Positions 41,179-46,759 of a stretch of 46,759 nt of DNA are shown piece by piece. The position numbers and the translations under genes were made by a program. Each line of letters begins with the position of its first letter. The first letter of the stretch is position 1. The stretch is taken from NCBI GenBank assembly GCA_947259175.1, contig CAMYKW010000040.1, forward strand, positions 1 to 46,759. Reading direction: 5' to 3'. Source of the stretch: an uncultured Gammaproteobacteria bacterium (GTDB taxonomy: Bacteria; Pseudomonadota; Gammaproteobacteria; Arenicellales; JAANXG01). The notes beneath the pieces were generated by a model. That model saw nothing but the letters and a program-made list of their open reading frames with translations, was not told the DNA's origin and made no database searches.

Positions 41179-42192
41179 CTAGCCGGGGTCCGGCAGCTGT
41201 TGCGGCCGGCGCCATTCATCAAAGGCGCTCATCTGATGGACGCAAGTCAAGGTGCACGTCGCGCTGCAGCCCTTGCGGGTGTGGAATTCCCGGCGAACGT
41301 CCTCCCGCGCGTAATCCACGATCGCCTTGTTCGGATAACCCCGTCTTTGTGAACACCAGTGCACCTTGCCGTCTTCGCAGATGTACAGATAGCGCGCACC
41401 GGCGCGGCATTTCCAGTTGGTGGGCTCGCCGAAAATCAGATTCTTCTGAAACAAGTGGTAATTCAATTTGTGGGTGAGCGAACCGGACTGTGCGCCGATC
41501 TGTCGATACACCGCGAACTGTTTGGGGGTAAGTGGTTTCAGGGTGCCGTTTTCGTCGTGCAGCACGCCCACGGAATGATAAAAACCGTAGTGTCTGGCGC
41601 GCTGTGCAACGATCAATGCCTCTTCGGTGCGCTCATCGCTGATGCCGAGCACTGAGTTGATGTTGACCTTGAAACGCGCATAGCGGGCCAGCAGCGCCAA
41701 TTTGCTGTCGACGGAATTGAGGCTCTTCATCGACACTTCATCGGCTTCCAGGTTGTCGATGCTGATCTGCATCTCCTGCAGGCCGCAATCGTTCAGCATC
41801 TCGATGCGCGAGCGGTTGAGGCGGAACCCGTTGGTGATCATGGTGGCGATCATGCCGTGATCCCGGATGGCGCGAATCACGTGTTCGAGTTGCGGGTGCA
41901 TCAGCGGTTCACCGCCGGTGCAGGTGACCGCCGCAGTGGATAAACGGGCCAGCGCGGCGACCCGCTCGCGCAGCCGATCCAGCGGCACCGGCGGCGAGTG
42001 ATCGTCGTATTCGTTGCAGTATCCGCAACTCAGGTTGCAGCGCCGGGTGACCACCAGTTGCGCGAGCAGCGGGTGGTATCGCGACGACACCGCCTTCCAC
42101 AGGAATTTGGACGCCGCCCAGCGGTACCCGCCGTTACGCTGAATGGCGTGCGGTTGCGGCGGCAGTTTGTCGGCGGTTTGTTCGCGTTGCAT
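41179..42192 (-). CDS. Radical SAM/SPASM-like protein, convergent
   Basis: 337 residues. The radical SAM motif is C52-x3-C56-x2-C59 in RRCNLSCGYCNEYD, followed by TCTGGEPLMHP, TMITNGFRLN and QISIDNLEADEVSMKSL. C-terminal cysteines (WKCRAGARYLYICEDGKVHW, CSQ, GCSATCTLTC) suggest auxiliary iron-sulfur clusters. It faces the second CDP-alcohol phosphatidyltransferase tail to tail with a 4-nt gap; a CTAG-CGGG-CTAG palindrome supplies both stop codons. The reaction is unknown. Confidence 0.87.
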   Translation of the reverse strand: MQREQTADKLPPQPHAIQRNGGYRWAASKFLWKAVSSRYHPLLAQLVVTRRCNLSCGYCNEYDDHSPPVPLDRLRERVAALARLSTAAVTCTGGEPLMHPQLEHVIRAIRDHGMIATMITNGFRLNRSRIEMLNDCGLQEMQISIDNLEADEVSMKSLNSVDSKLALLARYARFKVNINSVLGISDERTEEALIVAQRARHYGFYHSVGVLHDENGTLKPLTPKQFAVYRQIGAQSGSLTHKLNYHLFQKNLIFGEPTNWKCRAGARYLYICEDGKVHWCSQRRGYPNKAIVDYAREDVRREFHTRKGCSATCTLTCVHQMSAFDEWRRPQQLPDPG

Positions 42193-42630
42193 GGTTTAAA
42201 GCGCTGTTTACGGCGCGGCAGGCCCGCGGTGAGCGGGGGATTATTGATGACGGGGCGGTCGCCATCAAGCACAATTGCCGGTTTTACGCCGCTGCGGGGT
42301 AAAAACTTGGGTTTTGTAGGTTTATCAGTTATAAGTTAAGGAACCTCTGATTGTCAGAGGTTCCGCCGGTACAGGGATGTACTGACATAGATCGATCACC
42401 TGCGTGATTGATCTATGGAGAAAAACGAAAACCGCAGTTTTCGTTTTTCGTGCTCTGAGAATTCATGGATGAATTAATCGGAGCATCCTTAAGTTATTGA
42501 AAGAACAATGTCGCGCAACCGGTCCCGGCCTTCAGAACGTAACGGAACGTCAGTCTGCTCCGCCTGTAATTTTGGAAACTCCGCCACCGCGAGCGCGCAT
42601 CCGTTTGCCCGGGCGGGGCCTTTTATCGCT
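42193..42630. other. Divergent spacer containing a TTAA element
   Basis: The space between the radical SAM and OstA-like genes holds a complete TTAA-bounded element (42336-42492, listed separately) and little else. A frame from ATG 42508 could extend the OstA-like protein by 41 residues, but these lie before a normal signal peptide and are unlikely to be translated. Confidence 0.6.
42336..42492. mobile_element. TTAA-bounded multi-hairpin element, complete copy
   Basis: 157 nt. The ends TTAAGGAACCTCTGA (42336-42350) and, in reverse, TTAAGGATGCTCCGA (42478-42492) match at 12 of 15. Internal stems in order are GGAACCTCTGA-TTG-TCAGAGGTTCC, then CATAGATC...GATCTATG, then AAAAACGAAAA-CCGCAG-TTTTCGTTTTT, then AATTCAT-GG-ATGAATT. 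A similar element in the opposite orientation lies at 43311-43441. No coding capacity. Confidence 0.8.
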
Positions 42631-43314
42631 ATGCCGGATTATCTGAAAATACTCGCAATGGTTTGCACGGCCGCCGTATTCGGGGCGCCGGCGGCGGTGT
42701 TTGCGCAGGATGACTGCGCACAGATCAGCGAGCTGCCCGCCGCCGCCGCACAGACGCCGGCAGCGGACGCCGAGCAGGTTCCAGTCGACGCGCCGGTGAA
42801 GATCCAGGCCGACGAGATCGAATTCCCGCGCCGTAACGTGGTCCACCTTCGTGGATACACGCAATTAATCCGTGGTGGCCACCGGGTGTATGCCGACGAA
42901 TTGATCTTCGATAAAGAAAAACAGGAGATCGAAGCCCGCGGTCTGGTAACCCTCAAAACGCCGCGGGGCGATGTGGTGAAAACCTCGGTGTTGCATTACG
43001 ACGTCACCCGCAATCATATGGAATCCGGCCCTGCGCAGATCGTGATCGCGAGCCGCGCGGCGAAGCTGGTGGGCGCCACTGGCGCGTCGGTCACCGCCCA
43101 CGGCACCGCCGACCAGGTGGTGTTCGAAGGCACCGATGTGATGCATTTAACGGAAGTTAAGCTGACCACCTGCCTGGACGGCAAGGACGACCTGGTATTC
43201 GCCGCCGACAATCTCAAGGTTGATCTGGAAACCGGTCTGCGCGTCGCCAAGCGCGCCAAACTGCGCCTGGTCACCCCGCACAAGCATCCCCAGCTCATCG
43301 ATTTGATAAATTAA
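42631..43314 (+). CDS. OstA/LptA-like periplasmic protein
   Basis: 227 residues from ATG 42631. The signal peptide YLKILAMVCTAAVFGAPAAV ends FAQ. The rest has the OstA (LptA/LptD N-terminal) beta-jellyroll pattern: VKIQADEIEFPRRNVVHLRG, GGHRVYADELIFDKEKQEIE and ARGLVTLKTPRGDVVKTSVL. This domain family carries lipopolysaccharide or similar lipids across the periplasm. No lptB, lptC or kdsC genes adjoin, so it is probably not the canonical LptA. A link to the nearby lipid cluster is attractive but unproven. Its TAA stop lies inside the end of an inserted element. Confidence 0.75.
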   Translation: MPDYLKILAMVCTAAVFGAPAAVFAQDDCAQISELPAAAAQTPAADAEQVPVDAPVKIQADEIEFPRRNVVHLRGYTQLIRGGHRVYADELIFDKEKQEIEARGLVTLKTPRGDVVKTSVLHYDVTRNHMESGPAQIVIASRAAKLVGATGASVTAHGTADQVVFEGTDVMHLTEVKLTTCLDGKDDLVFAADNLKVDLETGLRVAKRAKLRLVTPHKHPQLIDLIN

Positions 43315-43441
43315 ATATGTTCTGAATAATCCATCCCTGGATTATCAGAGCTCGAAAAACGAAAAGTGCGATTTTCGTTTTTCTCCATAGTCCAATCACT
43401 TGCGTGTTTGAACTATGTCGGTACGTCCCTGTACCGGGACC
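43311..43441. mobile_element. TTAA-bounded multi-hairpin element, inverted truncated copy
   Basis: Read in reverse, it follows the copy at 42336-42492: GGTACAGGGACGTACCGACA, then a CATAGT...ACTATG stem, GAAAAACGAAAA-TCGCAC-TTTTCGTTTTTC, and ATAATCC-AGGGAT-GGATTAT. The inner end is TTAAATATGTTCTGA (43311-43325). The outer hairpin present in the complete copy is missing, so it ends at the MltA stop region. The last stem differs in sequence from the other copy but still pairs. Confidence 0.75.
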
Positions 43442-43450
43442 CGTAGACTC

Positions 43451-44587
43451 TTACTTGCCGTTTGTCTGCCTGGGCAGTAATACGAACAGGCGCCCGGGCT
43501 GCTTCATCAGCCCCGCCATGCGTTCGGCGGCGGCGCCGTGACCCCAGAACAGATCGGCGCGCACCGCGCCCTTGATGGCGCCGCCGGTGTCTTGGGCGAG
43601 CACCAGCCGCCGGTAGGGCTCCGAGTCGGCGCCCGGCCGCGTGGTGTCGAGCCACACCGGCACGCCCAGCGGTATCACGCCGCGATCCACCGCCACACTG
43701 CGTTGCGCGGTGAGCGGCACATTCAGGGATCCCACTGGGCCGTCCTGGTGCGCCGGCCGCATGGCAAAAAATACGTAGCTGGGATTGCGATGCAACAGCG
43801 CATCGGCGCGGTGTGCGTTGTCGCGCAACCAGTCGCGTATGGTGAACATGGTGACGTCCTCGCGCGCCAGTTCCCCCATGTTGATCAGCTCCCGCCCGAT
43901 GGAGCGGTAGGGATGTCCATTCTGATCCGCGTACCCAACGGCGACCATACTGCCATCGGGGAGCTCCACCCGTCCCGATCCCTGGATGTGAAGAAAAAAC
44001 AACGCCACCGGATCGTCCACCCACAGTAGTTCTTCACCCGCCAGCAGTTCCTGCTGGGTGTCGATCTGCCGTCTGTCGTAGTAGGGCACCACTTTGCTGC
44101 CTTTCAGTATGCCGCGAACGCGTTTATCCTTGAGATCCGGGTACAACTGCGACAAATCGACGGTTACCAGATCCTTGGGGCGGCCGTAGATCGGATAGCG
44201 GAATCGTGGCGACGGCGTAAAGCGGCCGCGCAGCAGCGGTTCGTAGTACCCGGTGATCATTCCGCGGTTGCGCCAACCGGCGCCACGCACTTTGTGCGGC
44301 GTGAACCAGGTCTCGAAGAACTTTCGCGCCTGGGTGTCGTCGGGGGCGGACAAATCGTGCGCCGCGGCGCATATCCGCGCCCAGCTCTGGTCTCGATTCG
44401 CCAACCGCTCGCAGCTGCGCAGCAGCGCCGGCCAGCTTTCGGCGTGATGGTCCCGCTCCCACGCCGGCAGGTCGCGCCAAGCCACCGCGCCGCCGATGCC
44501 AGGGGGCGGCGCCAGCCATGCGCAGCCATTCAGACCCATGGCGGCAAGCACCGGGAGCAAAATCATCATCGGTAAGCGTATGCGCAT
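43451..44587 (-). CDS. mltA: Membrane-bound lytic murein transglycosylase A
   Basis: 378 residues from ATG 44587 (the longer frame runs antisense to the next gene). The lipoprotein signal peptide ends AAMGLNGC, with acyl site C22. MltA marks are FFETWFTPHKV, MITGYYEPLLRG, RYPIYGRPKDLV, FFLHIQGSGRVELPDG, and the 3D-domain string LAQDTGGAIKGAVRADLFWG holding the catalytic Asp. It cleaves peptidoglycan to 1,6-anhydro products at the outer membrane's inner face. It diverges from the MoxR gene across 96 nt. Confidence 0.94.
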   Translation of the reverse strand: MRIRLPMMILLPVLAAMGLNGCAWLAPPPGIGGAVAWRDLPAWERDHHAESWPALLRSCERLANRDQSWARICAAAHDLSAPDDTQARKFFETWFTPHKVRGAGWRNRGMITGYYEPLLRGRFTPSPRFRYPIYGRPKDLVTVDLSQLYPDLKDKRVRGILKGSKVVPYYDRRQIDTQQELLAGEELLWVDDPVALFFLHIQGSGRVELPDGSMVAVGYADQNGHPYRSIGRELINMGELAREDVTMFTIRDWLRDNAHRADALLHRNPSYVFFAMRPAHQDGPVGSLNVPLTAQRSVAVDRGVIPLGVPVWLDTTRPGADSEPYRRLVLAQDTGGAIKGAVRADLFWGHGAAAERMAGLMKQPGRLFVLLPRQTNGK

Positions 44588-44683
44588 GGTGGACGCGTCC
44601 AGCGGTTTGCGAAACGCCGCATTGTATACGAAGATGGGCGCTGCCAGCGCTAATGCACCAGACTCCGGGCCAAGGGAGATACT

Positions 44684-45535
44684 ATGGAGACGCGATTCAC
44701 CGGCACCGATACCTATGTCGCCACTGAAGATCTGATGATGGCCGTCAACGCCGCGGTCAACCTCGCGCGGCCGTTGCTGGTCAAGGGTGAGCCGGGTACC
44801 GGCAAGACACAGCTTGCCGAGGAAGTCGCCAAGGCGCTGGACCGGCCGCTGATTTGTTGGCACATAAAATCCACCAGCAAGGCGCAGCAAGGGCTGTATG
44901 AATACGATGCCGTGGCCAGACTGCGGGACTCCCAACTGGGCGATGAACGGGTCCACGACATCGCCAACTACATCGTCAAAGGAAAGCTGTGGGAGGCTTT
45001 CGAAAGCGACGTGCAACCGGTGCTGCTGATCGACGAGATCGACAAGGCGGACATCGAATTTCCCAACGACCTGCTGCTGGAGCTCGACCGCATGGAGTTT
45101 TTTGTCTACGAAACCCGGCGGCGAGTGCTGGCCAGGCATCGCCCCATCATCGTCATTACCAGCAACAACGAGAAAGAACTCCCCGACGCCTTCCTACGGC
45201 GTTGTTTTTTTCATTACATCCGATTCCCGGACAGGCCCACCATGGAGAGGATCGTGGACGTACACTTCCCGCGGTTGAAAAAGGACCTGCTCCGCGATGC
45301 CCTGGAGGTGTTCTTCGATCTGCGGGAGGTGCCGGGACTGAAAAAGAAGCCGTCGACCTCGGAGCTGCTGGACTGGTTCAAGCTGCTCATGGCGGAGGAC
45401 ATCCCCCGCGAGGCCTTGCGCGGCGACGCGCCACGCTCCGCGATCCCGCCCCTGTACGGTGCGCTACTCAAGAACGAGCAGGACGTACATTTGTTCGAAC
45501 GCCTGATATTCATGAATCGGCGCGATGCTCGTTGA
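44684..45535 (+). CDS. MoxR-family AAA+ ATPase
   Basis: 283 residues. Walker A is VKGEPGTGKTQLAEEVAKAL (GEPGTGKT 35-42), Walker B VLLIDEIDKADIEFPNDLLL (about 113-132), sensor 1 IVITSNNEKELPDAF, and an arginine finger lies in FLRRCFFHYIRFP. MoxR ATPases act as chaperones with a von Willebrand partner to mature or insert cofactors. The ATG has AAGGGAG five bases upstream. It overlaps the von Willebrand gene by 11 nt, the standard pair. Confidence 0.93.
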   Translation: METRFTGTDTYVATEDLMMAVNAAVNLARPLLVKGEPGTGKTQLAEEVAKALDRPLICWHIKSTSKAQQGLYEYDAVARLRDSQLGDERVHDIANYIVKGKLWEAFESDVQPVLLIDEIDKADIEFPNDLLLELDRMEFFVYETRRRVLARHRPIIVITSNNEKELPDAFLRRCFFHYIRFPDRPTMERIVDVHFPRLKKDLLRDALEVFFDLREVPGLKKKPSTSELLDWFKLLMAEDIPREALRGDAPRSAIPPLYGALLKNEQDVHLFERLIFMNRRDAR

Positions 45536-46608
45536 TTTTTTCCATGGTTTGCGCAACGCGGGCATACCGGTATCGGTCACCGAATACCTGGCGATGCTGG
45601 CAGGTCTCAAGCAACACGTCGCGGGATTTTCCACGAAAGATTTTTATTACCTGACCCGGGTAACTCTGGTCAAGGACGAAAAACATTTCGATCGATTCGA
45701 TCGCGCGTTCGGCGCCTACTTCAAAGGCCTCGAGGATTGGTTTGAGACGCTGCACGGTGAGATCCCCGCGGAGTGGCTGGCGAAACAGGTGGAGTTGTTG
45801 TTGAGCGATGCGGAAAAAGAAAAGCTTACGGCCCTGGGCGATTGGGAGACGTTGATGGACGCCCTGGGAGACCGGTTGCAGGAACAGACGGGCCGCCATC
45901 AGGGCGGCAGCAAATGGATCGGCACCGCCGGCACCTCACCGTACGGCGCCTACGGCTTCAATCCCGAGGGCGTGCGCATCGGTCAGGACCGGTCACGCAA
46001 TCGCCGCGCGGTGAAGCTGTGGGACCGACGCGAATACCGCAACCTGGACGACAACGTCAGTCACCGCGCGCAACGCCGGACTGCTCGATCTCAAGATGGT
46101 GCCGGAACGCCACAACGCGGTGAAGGTGCTGTTGTTCCTGGATGTCGGCGGCTCCATGGACATCCACGTGCGCACCTGCGAGGAACTGTTCTCCGCTGCG
46201 CGCTCGGAGTTCAAGCATCTGGAGTATTTCTATTTTCACAATTTCCTGTACGATTTCGTGTGGAAAGACAACCGGCGGCGGCGCAGTGAGCAGATCACCC
46301 TGGCGGAGATCGTCAATACCTACGGGCGGGACCACAAAGTGATTGTGGTCGGTGACGCGTCGATGAGTCCCTACGAGATCACCATGCCCGGCGGCGGCAT
46401 CGAGTATTGGAACGAAGAGGCCGGGGCGGTGTGGGCAGGCCGGTTGTTGGCGGCTTTTCCCTACGCGGCGTGGTTGAACCCGGTGCCTGAATCCAGCTGG
46501 CCCTACACCCAGTCCATACAATTGATCCGCACGTTGATGAAAGAGCGCATGTTCCCGTTGACTTTGCGCGGCCTCGAAGACGGCATCAGCGCCCTGAAAC
46601 GCGGGTGA
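45525..46608 (+). pseudogene. von Willebrand (CoxE-like) protein gene, broken by internal deletion and frame change
   Basis: The first part (from ATG 45525) encodes a normal N-terminus: MLVDFFHGLRNAGIPVSVTE through AVKLWDRREYRNLDD at about 46055. After that the frame becomes unrelated sequence and ends at 46289. The rest continues one frame over: ARNAGLLDLKMVPERHNAVK (from about 46064), then LFLDVGGSMD, the metal-site motif, to the stop at 46608. In the family a stretch of roughly 35 residues (SVELGTRNIKVALRRLR-like) normally joins the two parts; it is absent. Both halves remain well conserved, so the lesion is recent or an assembly artefact. Confidence 0.75.
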
Positions 46609-46611
46609 ACC

Positions 46612-46759
46612 GTTAGCCCGCATATTGCACCAGTCGGCCACCGGCCTTAAGGGAACTGAGCGTAAAATCAATGGCATAAATCGAATCTTGCCCTTCTCGC
46701 CCGGGTTACGTTTTGCAAACGGCCGGTGTCCTATCCGGGCTCTGGCTGGTCCAGGCACG
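46612..46759. mobile_element. TTAGCCCGCAT-bounded element, cut by the window edge
   Basis: It begins GTTAGCCCGCATATTGCACC three bases after the von Willebrand stop, like the 23202 copy (TTAGCCCGCATTGCTCACC). It ends at the window edge with CTATCCGGGCTCTGGCTGGT, matching CTATCCCGGCCCTGGCTGGT at about 23328-23347. The middle differs. No gene is visible; the minus-strand frame across it runs antisense to the von Willebrand gene. Confidence 0.65.

Noticed and set aside
42631-43314. Canonical LptA of the lipopolysaccharide transport operon
   Set aside because: The domain fits, but the usual neighbours (lptB, lptC, kdsC) are absent and the gene stands alone between inserted elements.
46057-46758. 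Minus-strand 233-codon frame at the right end
   Set aside because: It runs antisense to the conserved von Willebrand domain and through a mobile-looking element.

Overview
The window looks like a chromosomal segment of a GC-rich gammaproteobacterium. The housekeeping genes fit that group: mpl, dsbA, rnd, folE, mltA, a MoxR/von Willebrand pair, an OmpR-type regulator, a trimeric-type porin, and TRAP transporters of the TAXI type. No rRNA, tRNA, phage, intact transposase or CRISPR array was seen. Intergenic space is unusually rich in dispersed palindromic repeats, and many starts are GTG or TTG. The lineage is inferred from gene content only.

Layout. 1-900: the end of an unidentified gene, then a block of tandem composite repeats. 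890-3247 (minus strand): a class III aminotransferase and a BKACE (DUF849) enzyme, separated by two 104-bp tandem duplications that each keep an ATGA stop/start overlap. 3744-7685: a lower-GC islet of a methyltransferase, a GT87 glycosyltransferase, a polyprenyl-phosphate GT2 and a YdjC/ChbG-type deacetylase. Inverted copies of a 22-nt motif flank this islet. 8586-12471: a 2OG-oxygenase-like protein, two paralogous coiled-coil lipoproteins and a porin, set among repeats. 12472-17638 (minus strand): a TRAP transporter operon with two TAXI binding proteins, a fused permease and a universal stress protein. 18250-23787: an aminotransferase, DUF937 and DUF4332 proteins, dodecin, folE, a response regulator and an Hpt protein. 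24090-27856: dsbA, a membrane protein with mpl, and rnd. 28161-28517: a cupin.

28590-42192 is the most interesting part. It begins with an NAD-dependent reductase overlapping a serine-palmitoyltransferase-like enzyme (ATGA junction). It continues with a secreted protein of unknown family, an MMPL/RND lipid exporter, a CDP-alcohol phosphatidyltransferase fused to a degenerate nucleotidyltransferase domain, and a Wzx-like flippase. A radical SAM/SPASM-like protein, an LpxO-like hydroxylase, a second CDP-alcohol phosphatidyltransferase fusion and a convergent radical SAM protein complete it. Together these read as a candidate pathway that makes a sphingoid lipid, attaches a phospho-head group, flips it and moves it across the envelope. 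Ceramide synthase and a dedicated acyl carrier protein are not in the window.

42193-46759: an OstA/LptA-like protein sits between two inverted copies of a TTAA-bounded multi-hairpin element. Then come MltA, a MoxR ATPase, and a von Willebrand/CoxE-type gene that appears broken by an internal deletion with a frame change. Three families of short mobile-looking elements are present (27-nt/palindromic arrays with REP elements, TTAA-bounded elements, TTAGCCCGCAT-bounded elements). Several of them end exactly at stop codons.
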